Of a DNA stretch of 5,858 bases, positions 1 through 5,224 are shown one piece after another. This DNA comes from Planctomycetota bacterium (GTDB lineage Bacteria; Planctomycetota; Planctomycetia; Pirellulales; Thermoguttaceae). The translations under genes were made by a program, and so were the position numbers. The stretch lies in assembly GCA_023397045.1 (NCBI GenBank), contig JAEWUR010000529.1, positions 1 to 5,858 of the forward strand, given 5' to 3'. Each line of letters begins with the position of its first letter. Within the stretch, counting starts at the first letter, position 1. The notes under the pieces are model-generated. The model searched no databases, had not been told where the DNA came from, and saw nothing but the letters and a program-made list of their open reading frames with translations.

Positions 1-20
1 TTCCTACCGACTGCATCCTA

Positions 21-1295
21 GTGAGACCTGCCGTGAGAACGCATTCGATTGCCGCCACCATCGCATTGAGGTCTTTGCGACTGCTGATTTTGCTCCCAAT
101 GGGTGTGTCGGTTTGCGTTTGGGCACAGGAGCCGGAAAAGACGCCGCAAAACCCGGTCGAGAACGGTCCGCGATGGGATAGGGATCGGCTTGGCCAGACG
201 CCACGGACGTTTCCGGCCGATGCTCTCGTCGCGAAGGACGTGACCTCAATATTTTACGAGTCGTTGCCTTGGCGCAACCGGCCGACCCGGGCGTTTGCGT
301 ACTATGGCGTTCCCTCGGTTCAACCTGGAACGAAGGTACCGGGAATGGTTTTGGTCCACGGTGGCGGCGGCACGGCGTTCGACGAATGGGTGCGGCTATG
401 GAACTCGCGCGGCTATGCGGCCATTGCAATGGATACGTGTGGATGCGTGCCGATCGGTTCTTACGACAATTGGCAGCGCGACAGCGCCGGCGGGCCGCCG
501 GGGTGGGGCGGTTTCGATCAGGTGGACGAGCCGGTTGACGACCAATGGACGTACCATGCCGTTGCCGACGTGATCTTGGCCCATTCGCTGCTGCGATCGT
601 TGCCGGGCGTCGATCCCGAACGGATCGGCATCACCGGAATATCGTGGGGCGGATACCTGACCTGCATCGCGTCGGGCGTTGACGACCGCTTTCGATTCGC
701 CGTGCCCGTCTACGGATGCGGATTCCTCGGCGACAACTCGGTCTGGCTTCCCGAGTTCGAGAAGATGGGACCCGACCGGTCCTCCCAATGGCTCGGTCGA
801 TGGGATCCATCGGTCTGGTTGCGGCATAGCGCAATGCCGATGCTTTGGGTAACGGGTTCTAACGATTTCGCGTTCCCAATGGACTCGCTCCAAAAATCGT
901 ATCGTGCGACGCAAGGAACGCACACGCTCTGCATTCGTCTGCGCATGCCGCATGGGCACGGCGGCGCCGGCGAGAACCCGGCCGAGATTCTGGCATTTGC
1001 CGACCATTGGCTTCGCGAAGGGCCGCCGCTGGCGGAGATCACCGGACAAGGTCGCGACGATCGGCAGGCGTGGGTTGCGTTTGAAGCTGGCACGCCCCTG
1101 GTACGCGCCGAGCTGAATTGCACGTGCCAGACCGGCCCGTGGCAGGATCGCAACTGGGAGACCATTGCCGCGGATGTCGATGCAACGGCCGGCCGAGCAA
1201 CCGCCACGTTGCCACCCGGCGTTAGGGTCTATTATTTCAATTTGGTCGACCAACACGACCTCGTCGTTAGTTCAGAGCACGTCGAGGTCGAGTAA
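21..1295 (+). CDS. Secreted alpha/beta hydrolase (dienelactone hydrolase / acetyl-xylan esterase type)
   Basis: A 424-residue serine hydrolase probably acting outside the cytoplasm on an ester, perhaps a carbohydrate acyl ester; the substrate cannot be read from sequence. Residues 1-35 look like a signal peptide: arginines, a hydrophobic run around 19-34 and a VWA-Q cleavage-type site. The hydrolase core follows, with an HGGGG oxyanion-type loop at 113-117, the nucleophile elbow GISWGG with Ser208, a likely acid Asp282 in GSNDF, and a likely His311 in MPHGHGG. Residues from about 335 form an extra beta-rich C-terminal segment resembling that of PhoPQ-activated (PqaA-like) hydrolases. The start is a GTG with no Shine-Dalgarno site. 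The frame stays open to the window edge, so the true start could lie upstream, and ATG at 99 would lose most of the signal peptide. A promoter lies between it and the next gene, so it is probably a separate unit. The family is solid; the reaction is not. Confidence 0.88.
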   Translation: MRPAVRTHSIAATIALRSLRLLILLPMGVSVCVWAQEPEKTPQNPVENGPRWDRDRLGQTPRTFPADALVAKDVTSIFYESLPWRNRPTRAFAYYGVPSVQPGTKVPGMVLVHGGGGTAFDEWVRLWNSRGYAAIAMDTCGCVPIGSYDNWQRDSAGGPPGWGGFDQVDEPVDDQWTYHAVADVILAHSLLRSLPGVDPERIGITGISWGGYLTCIASGVDDRFRFAVPVYGCGFLGDNSVWLPEFEKMGPDRSSQWLGRWDPSVWLRHSAMPMLWVTGSNDFAFPMDSLQKSYRATQGTHTLCIRLRMPHGHGGAGENPAEILAFADHWLREGPPLAEITGQGRDDRQAWVAFEAGTPLVRAELNCTCQTGPWQDRNWETIAADVDATAGRATATLPPGVRVYYFNLVDQHDLVVSSEHVEVE

Positions 1296-1322
1296 GAACC
1301 GATCTCGATGGGTGCAGGCGCC

Positions 1323-1345
1323 CGGTCACGGATCCATCTTGACCG
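1323..1345. repeat. Inverted repeat overlapping the -35 box (possible operator)
   Basis: CGGTCA at 1323-1328 is mirrored by TGACCG at 1340-1345, separated by 11 bp. The right arm overlaps five of the six bases of the predicted -35 hexamer (TTGACC, 1339-1344), the position expected for a regulator that competes with RNA polymerase. Arms of 6 bp can arise by chance, so this is a weak call that depends on the promoter being real. Confidence 0.3.
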
Positions 1346-1367
1346 TGCATTGTTCAATGGGTATAAA
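1339..1367 (+). promoter_or_regulatory. Sigma70-type promoter ahead of the WavE/GDPD genes
   Basis: The -35 box TTGACC (1339-1344) and the -10 box TATAAA (1362-1367) are each one base from consensus and exactly 17 bp apart. Transcription would start near 1374, giving a leader of about 69 nt before the ATG at 1443. The -10 box sits inside a small repeat (TGGGT, ATAA, ACCCA at 1358-1371). The position, between an upstream stop codon and the first polysaccharide gene, supports a role in driving WavE and the GDPD-like gene. Sigma factor preference in this organism is unknown. Confidence 0.62.
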
Positions 1368-1402
1368 CCCACTCGGAAGCTGGGGGGCAATCTCCTTTGG
1401 GC

Positions 1403-1417
1403 GTAACACGGTGTTAC
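1403..1417. repeat. 15-bp perfect palindrome in the presumed WavE leader (operator candidate)
   Basis: GTAACAC and GTGTTAC are perfect reverse complements around one central G (1410). A one-base centre suits a dimeric DNA-binding protein site better than an RNA hairpin, although a 6-bp stem with a CGG loop is possible. It lies about 30 bp downstream of the predicted start point and 25 bp upstream of the WavE start codon, where a bound repressor could block transcription. No regulator gene is present in the window to pair with it. Confidence 0.4.
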
Positions 1418-1442
1418 AGTCCGGTCTTCCGTCAGAAACGCC

Positions 1443-2435
1443 ATGCGCATCGATCCCAGCGACGTGTCGGTGATAATCCAGGGGCCGATTATCGGGGGCT
1501 CCCGGACGGAGGCTGCCGGCCAGTTCACGCGCCGATGCATCGAAAGCGTTCGGCAGTCGCTGCCGGGCGCCGAGATCGTGTTGTCGACCTATCGCGGCGG
1601 CGAGGTTCAGGGGCTTCGCCACGACGTGCTTGTCGAAAACGATGATCCCGGGGCGCTGTTGCAGAACGACGCACTGCACATCTGGAACAACGTGAATCGG
1701 CAGATCGTCACGACGCGCAACGGTTTGCGGGCGGCAAGCCGCCGTTTCGCTCTCAAAGTGCGCAGCGATTTGCTGCTTGAGGGTTCCGAGTGGCTCTCGC
1801 ATTTCGGGGCGTATCCGCATCGCTGCGACCGTTGGCGGATCTTCGACGAACGGTTGATCAACTGCTCGGTCTATGCCAGGAACCCCAGGTCGTTGTGTTG
1901 GTTTCCATTTCACCCGGGCGACTGGCTCTTTTTCGGGCTGCGCGACGACATGATCCGCTTGTGGGACATTCCCTTGGCGCCGGAGCCGGAGACATCGCGA
2001 TGGTTTGAACATCGGCCGCGACCGACGCCGGACGCCGTGCCGACGAATCTTTGCCGATACGTGCCGGAACAGTACATTTGGACCGCCTTTTTGCGGAAAT
2101 ACGGAACGCTCGATTTCGAACACAGCCACGACTATGCCCACGAGGCCGTCGAGTTGACGGAATTGACGTGCGCGAACAATTTGATCTTGCTCGAACCGCG
2201 GCAACTGAAGATGCGATGCCTTGCGCACCGCGTGACATGGCGCGACTGGATCACGCTCTACGGTCACACCGATTGGCTGTTGATGTACGCCCGCTATTGC
2301 GGCCAGTCGGGAAAGCGGTTGCTATCGCGCCGGCAACAAGTCAAACGAGGGTTGTGGTTGTGTGCGTTGCCCTTGTTGCGGGCGGCGCGACGGCTTTGGC
2401 ACCAATGGAAAAATCGACGGCGGTCTGTTGCCTGA
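1443..2435 (+). CDS. WavE-family lipopolysaccharide synthesis protein (putative glycosyltransferase)
   Basis: A 330-residue protein of the WavE family, named for a Vibrio cholerae gene needed for LPS core oligosaccharide synthesis and thought to transfer a sugar. The N-terminus VSVIIQGPIIGG (8-19) is the usual family opening. It is followed by a GT-A-like half: TRRCIESVRQSLPGAEIVLST (29-49), a KVRSDLLL segment (105-112) with a family-type R-S-D, HPGDWLFFG (157-165) and PEQYIW (208-213). The C-terminal tail (about 291-330) is very basic with a short hydrophobic stretch (303-312), suggesting attachment to the inner face of the membrane. The ATG at 1443 is chosen because the conserved strand begins within ten residues, although no clear Shine-Dalgarno site precedes it. 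A promoter and a palindrome lie upstream, and the GDPD-like gene follows after 26 bp, probably in the same transcript. The family is confident; donor and acceptor are unknown. Confidence 0.85.
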   Translation: MRIDPSDVSVIIQGPIIGGSRTEAAGQFTRRCIESVRQSLPGAEIVLSTYRGGEVQGLRHDVLVENDDPGALLQNDALHIWNNVNRQIVTTRNGLRAASRRFALKVRSDLLLEGSEWLSHFGAYPHRCDRWRIFDERLINCSVYARNPRSLCWFPFHPGDWLFFGLRDDMIRLWDIPLAPEPETSRWFEHRPRPTPDAVPTNLCRYVPEQYIWTAFLRKYGTLDFEHSHDYAHEAVELTELTCANNLILLEPRQLKMRCLAHRVTWRDWITLYGHTDWLLMYARYCGQSGKRLLSRRQQVKRGLWLCALPLLRAARRLWHQWKNRRRSVA

Positions 2436-2450
2436 ACGACGACGCGATGC

Positions 2451-2455
2451 GAGGA
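2451..2455 (+). promoter_or_regulatory. Ribosome binding site that fixes the GDPD-like gene start
   Basis: GAGGA, 6 bases before the ATG at 2462, is one of the clearest Shine-Dalgarno matches in the window. The reading frame is open for about 400 bp further upstream, inside the WavE gene. This site is the main reason to start the protein at 2462 rather than at an earlier in-frame ATG (2405 or 2447) or a later one (2504, 2516, 2522). Confidence 0.6.
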
Positions 2456-2461
2456 CATTCG

Positions 2462-3145
2462 ATGGATCTGATGCGATTTTTCCACAAGTCATTGCATATC
2501 GCCATGAAAAACCAAATGGAAATGATCGCCCACCGGGGATTCTGGACGTCGGCCGAGGAGAAAAACACTGCGGTTGCGTTCCAACGTGCGTTCGATCATG
2601 GATTTGGCGTGGAGACCGACGTGCGCGATTGCTGCGGCACGCTTGTCATCTCGCATAATCCGCCTGGTGGCGCAGAGATGACCTTCGCAGATTTTCTGGC
2701 AATCCATTCCCGGTCGGAGAATCGCCCGACGCTCGCCCTGAATATCAAGGCCGATGGGTTGCACGACTCGATCGCGGCGGCGTTGCGATGTTCGGGCGTT
2801 CCGTCGGTCTTTGTGTTTGACATGTCCATTCCCGATACGCTTGCCTATTTTGACATCGGCATCCCGGTTTTCATGCGACAGAGCGAATACGAGCCGGTTC
2901 CTTCGTTGTATGAGAAGGCCGCCGGAATCTGGCTCGACGCGTTTTCTACCGAGTGGTATTCGACGGCCGACATCGAGCAACACCTGGGCAATGGCAAGAA
3001 GGTCTGCGTCGTCTCGTCCGAATTGCACGGCCGTGACCACCGGCCGTTGTGGAAGCGGCTCAAGGACGCCGGGCTTGGCGATTCCCAGGGCATGATGCTC
3101 TGTACGGATCTCCCACACGAGGCGCGCGAGACGTTTGGTCTGTGA
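2462..3145 (+). CDS. GDPD-like phosphodiesterase (PI-PLC-like TIM-barrel family)
   Basis: A 227-residue protein resembling glycerophosphodiester phosphodiesterases, which cleave a phosphodiester with metal help. Visible signatures: IAHRGFW (catalytic-type His24-Arg25), GVETDVRD (metal-type Glu51 and Asp53), LVISHNPP (His65), a strand LALNIK with Lys96 where the family often has E-x-K, and CTDLP (214-218) near the end, like the closing barrel motif. The family usually has His-Asp where this protein has His65-Asn66. There is no signal peptide, so it is probably cytoplasmic, unlike the periplasmic glycerol-P-scavenging enzymes. The start is set by GAGGA at 2451-2455. It lies 26 bp after WavE and just ahead of the HAD/cupin/nucleotidyltransferase genes. 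This suggests a job on a phosphodiester made or used in surface-glycan synthesis, an inference from context. The family is fairly sure; the substrate is unknown. Confidence 0.82.
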   Translation: MDLMRFFHKSLHIAMKNQMEMIAHRGFWTSAEEKNTAVAFQRAFDHGFGVETDVRDCCGTLVISHNPPGGAEMTFADFLAIHSRSENRPTLALNIKADGLHDSIAAALRCSGVPSVFVFDMSIPDTLAYFDIGIPVFMRQSEYEPVPSLYEKAAGIWLDAFSTEWYSTADIEQHLGNGKKVCVVSSELHGRDHRPLWKRLKDAGLGDSQGMMLCTDLPHEARETFGL

Positions 3146-3160
3146 TGGCGTTAAGAACGC

Positions 3161-3192
3161 AATGGCAGACCTGCCGCAAGGCCATTTCTTTG
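3161..3192 (+). terminator. Candidate intrinsic terminator after the WavE/GDPD genes
   Basis: AATGGC (3161-3166) pairs with GCCATT (3181-3186), with a nested GGCA/TGCC (3164-3167 and 3172-3175) as an alternative inner stem. The right arm runs into a T-rich stretch, TTTCTTTGT (3185-3193). It begins 15 bp after the GDPD stop codon, where a terminator would be expected. The stem is short, the loop long and the T-run interrupted, so it may be weak or conditional. Its right arm can also pair further downstream with 3216-3223. Confidence 0.35.
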
Positions 3193-3257
3193 TGCTAATC
3201 TCACAGAATCGCCTCGAAATGGCGCAAACACCCACATGTTGGGTGTGTGATTGCGCC
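3181..3257 (+). promoter_or_regulatory. Structured intergenic region with competing hairpins (possible leader RNA)
   Basis: Within the 220-bp gap (3146-3365), GCCATTTC (3181-3188) is a perfect 8-bp complement of GAAATGGC (3216-3223). It encloses a small TGTG/CACA stem (3191-3194 with 3202-3205). The left arm is shared with the terminator-like hairpin upstream, and the right arm overlaps the first bases of a 14-bp hairpin: GGCGCAA+ACACCCA (3221-3234), loop CATGT, then TGGGTGT (3240-3246) and TTGCGCC (3251-3257) with a 4-base GTGA bulge. The folds are therefore mutually exclusive, as in attenuators. No known riboswitch class is recognised and no T-run follows the long hairpin. The rest of the gap (3258-3341) shows only a possible -10-like TAAAAT (3323-3328) with no convincing -35 partner. 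Confidence 0.4.
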
Positions 3258-3341
3258 GCTGAAGTTCTACATATGCGGTAAAGTCTACTTTTCCTGCACA
3301 ACGCAAAATGCCGATACAACCCTAAAATACCGGATCATAGG

Positions 3342-3359
3342 GGGCCGTTTGTTTGGCCC
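3342..3359 (+). repeat. Small GC hairpin just before the HAD gene
   Basis: GGGCC (3342-3346) pairs with GGCCC (3355-3359) across an 8-base loop, GTTTGTTT. It ends 6 bases before the ATG at 3366 and would partly occlude that start if it formed in mRNA. It would leave the GTG at 3387, preceded by a run of seven G, free. It is short and could be chance. Confidence 0.25.
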
Positions 3360-3365
3360 AATCGA

Positions 3366-4040
3366 ATGGCAAATGGGGGGGTTGTCGTGATTCGTGCCTT
3401 AGTTTTTGACATGGACGGCGTACTGATTGACGCCCGGGAGTGGCATTATAGGGCGTTGAACATGGCGTTGGGACAGTTTGGTTTCCACATCGGGCATGAG
3501 GAACACTTGGCGATCTTTGACGGGCTTCCGACTCGCGTGAAGCTGGAGAAATTATCGGAAATGCGAGGTCTTTCGCGCGAACTTCACAGTTCGATCAACC
3601 GACTGAAGCAGGCCTATACGGCCGAGTTGGCCAGTTCGCTCTGCAAGCCTTGCCCGGTGCACCAGAAAACGCTGCGAAAACTGAGGTCATTGGGCTATGG
3701 TTTGGCGTTGGCGTCGAACTCGATCCGATCGACGGTCGACCTGATGATGGACCGGGCGGGCCTGGCGTCGTTGCTGGACTTCACGCTTTCAAACGAGGAC
3801 GTCACGTGTTCAAAGCCGTCGCCGGAGATCTATCAGACGGCGATCGCGCGATTCGGGGTCGCGCCGCGAGATTGTCTCGTGATCGAGGACAACGAAAACG
3901 GAATCGCCGCCGCCACCGCGTCGGGCGCCAACGTCATGGTCGTTCGCAACCCGGACGACGTGTATTTCGACGCGATCATGGCCCGAATCGAACAGTGCGA
4001 CGGGGTGGACCGCGAATCGGCGCTGGGGCGTGCCGCCTGA
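3366..4040 (+). CDS. HAD-superfamily hydrolase (beta-phosphoglucomutase / sugar-phosphatase-like)
   Basis: A 224-residue cytoplasmic phosphatase or phosphomutase of HAD subfamily IA. All four motifs are present: motif I FDMDGVL with nucleophile Asp15 and acid/base Asp17; motif II LASNS (Ser117); motif III Lys150 in SKPSPEIY; motif IV VIEDNENG with Glu174 and Asp175. A helical cap, about residues 22-90, sits after motif I. The length matches the family. ATG 3366 is used, but GTG 3387, giving a MIRALVFDMDG start typical of the family and preceded by seven G at 3375-3381, is a serious alternative. Beside a nucleotidyltransferase and cupin it probably dephosphorylates or isomerises a phosphorylated sugar or polyol precursor of a surface glycan; that role is inferred from neighbours. 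It appears to open an operon reaching the end of the window, with the cupin start 58 bp after its stop. Confidence 0.87.
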   Translation: MANGGVVVIRALVFDMDGVLIDAREWHYRALNMALGQFGFHIGHEEHLAIFDGLPTRVKLEKLSEMRGLSRELHSSINRLKQAYTAELASSLCKPCPVHQKTLRKLRSLGYGLALASNSIRSTVDLMMDRAGLASLLDFTLSNEDVTCSKPSPEIYQTAIARFGVAPRDCLVIEDNENGIAAATASGANVMVVRNPDDVYFDAIMARIEQCDGVDRESALGRAA

Positions 4041-4098
4041 TTGGTCCGACGGCGATGGAACTGTCATTGCAGAATCACGTTCACGAGAGAATCGAATC

Positions 4099-4434
4099 AT
4101 GACGGTTCGTTCCGCCAAGCTGGACGACATGAAGGGCGGCTGGTTCGTGGGCAGTTTTCTGCCGACGCTTTTCAACACGACCGACGTTGAAGTTGCCGTG
4201 AAGCGCTATCGGGCAGGCGACCGTGAAGCGGCACACTACCATCGGATTGCGACCGAGATCACGGTCGTCGTCAGCGGCGAGGTCGAAATGGCGGGCGGGA
4301 CGTGGAAGGCCGGCGATATCATTGTTCTGGAGCCGGGCGACGCGACGGACTTTCGCGCGCTGGCCGACTCGATCAACGTGGTTGTCAAATTACCGGGGGC
4401 TACGAATGACAAATATCTTGTCGATGCGGCGTGA
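4099..4434 (+). CDS. Small single-domain cupin protein
   Basis: An 111-residue cupin. The first cupin motif is complete, G(x5)HxH(x4)E(x6)G: Gly40, His46, His48, Glu53, Gly60. The second motif is degenerate: AGDIIVLEPGDATDF (71-85) keeps the PG turn, but the usual metal-binding His is missing and Asp84 is nearby. The opening KGGWFVGSF and the close VVVKLPGATNDKY resemble, from memory, small cupins seen next to nucleotidyltransferases in polysaccharide clusters. The start at ATG 4099 is preferred because the conserved sequence begins there and GAGAGA (4085-4090) precedes it by 8 bases. An earlier in-frame ATG at 4030 lies inside the HAD gene and adds only low-complexity polar residues. Its 3' end overlaps the next gene, suggesting coupled translation. 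It could be an isomerase or epimerase, a ligand sensor or a partner of the nucleotidyltransferase; the role is unknown. Confidence 0.8.
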   Translation: MTVRSAKLDDMKGGWFVGSFLPTLFNTTDVEVAVKRYRAGDREAAHYHRIATEITVVVSGEVEMAGGTWKAGDIIVLEPGDATDFRALADSINVVVKLPGATNDKYLVDAA

Positions 4435-5200
4435 AGTGTTGAACATTGTGATCCCGATGGCCGGCGGCGGCTCACGCTTCCAAAAGGCCGGATTCACGCT
4501 GCCGAAGCCGCTGATTCCGGTGTTTGGGCGGCCGATGGTCCAGGTCGTGATCGACAACGTTCGGCCGTCGATGCCGCACCGTTTCATTTTCATCGTTCAG
4601 CGGGCGGCCGTGGCGCAACATCGCCTCGACGTGCTTCTGCGGCAATGGGCGCCCGGCTGCAAAATCGCGATGCTCGACGGCATCACCGAAGGCGCGGCCT
4701 GCACGGTGTTGACCGCGAAGACGTTGATCGACGACGACAATCCGATGATGATCGCCAACAGCGACCAGTATGTCGAACTCGATATCGACGATTACCTTGC
4801 ATCGATGGATCGGCAGCAGGCCGACGGCATGATCATGACCATGTGGGCCGACCATCCGAAATGGTCCTACGTGCGATTCGATTCGGAGGGCAGGCCGTGC
4901 GAAGTCGTCGAGAAGCAGGTCGTTTCGAACGAGGCGACCGTGGGAATTTACAACTATCGCCGAGGGCGAGATTTCGTTGCCGCGGCCGAAAGGATGATTG
5001 CGAAGAACCTTCGCGTGAACAACGAATTCTATGTTGCCCCGGCCTATAACGAGATGCTTGCCTCGGGCGCGCGGCTGTGTCTTTACAACGTCGGACGCGA
5101 GTACGCCGGCATGTACGGCCTCGGCACTCCGGAAGATCTGGCCATCTTCCACGACATGGTTCTGAATCATCGAATCAACGGTTTCGCCCGGGCCGCATGA
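4406..5200 (+). CDS. Nucleotidyltransferase (sugar-1-phosphate NTP-transferase-like)
   Basis: A 264-residue GT-A-fold protein of the NDP-sugar pyrophosphorylase type, expected to join a nucleotide to a phosphorylated sugar or other small molecule. Signatures: the nucleotide loop IPMAGGGSRF (16-25); PKPLIPV (33-39) with Lys34; TEGAACTVL (94-102); IANSD with Asp120 as likely metal ligand; VVEK (167-170); NNEFY (205-209); and GLGTPEDL (238-245), a common closing motif in this family. It is shorter than RmlA-type enzymes and lacks an acyltransferase or hexapeptide tail. ATG 4406 is used because a GGGGG run (4395-4399) precedes it at a suitable distance; it overlaps the cupin by 29 bp. ATG 4424 or GTG 4436 are possible and fit a conserved start at LNIVIPMAG. 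Such proteins are sometimes labelled glycosyltransferase family 2. Nucleotide and substrate specificity are not readable. Confidence 0.83.
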   Translation: MTNILSMRREVLNIVIPMAGGGSRFQKAGFTLPKPLIPVFGRPMVQVVIDNVRPSMPHRFIFIVQRAAVAQHRLDVLLRQWAPGCKIAMLDGITEGAACTVLTAKTLIDDDNPMMIANSDQYVELDIDDYLASMDRQQADGMIMTMWADHPKWSYVRFDSEGRPCEVVEKQVVSNEATVGIYNYRRGRDFVAAAERMIAKNLRVNNEFYVAPAYNEMLASGARLCLYNVGREYAGMYGLGTPEDLAIFHDMVLNHRINGFARAA

Positions 5201-5224
5201 CGTTGGCGCGGCAAGAAGGCAGCG

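Noticed and set aside
396..1256. Minus-strand open frame of 286 codons opposite the hydrolase
   Set aside because: The plus-strand frame contains the whole hydrolase core and catalytic residues; the reverse frame shows no domain and follows codon-position bias of the real gene.
1296..1338. Terminator for the hydrolase gene
   Set aside because: No stem followed by a T-run is visible between the stop codon and the promoter; only GGCGCC and GGATCC palindromes of ordinary length.
1326..2267. Minus-strand open frame of 313 codons opposite WavE
   Set aside because: Covers the WavE gene and its promoter with no recognisable motif; judged an antisense shadow.
2051..2461. Upstream extension of the GDPD-like frame into the WavE gene
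   Set aside because: The frame stays open, but this part overlaps well-supported WavE coding sequence, is Arg/Ala-rich with no motif, and a good ribosome site marks the start at 2462.
2489..3319. Minus-strand open frame of 276 codons opposite the GDPD-like gene
   Set aside because: The plus strand carries the HRG, ExD and H motifs of the GDPD family; the reverse product has no domain.
3279..3328. Possible -10 boxes (TAAAGT at 3279, TAAAAT at 3323) for a HAD operon promoter
   Set aside because: Neither has a recognisable -35 hexamer at 16-18 bp, so no promoter is called; the operon may use another sigma factor or read-through.
4030..4098. Upstream ATG start for the cupin
   Set aside because: It begins inside the HAD gene and adds 23 polar residues with no family similarity; ATG 4099 has a better placed purine-rich site.
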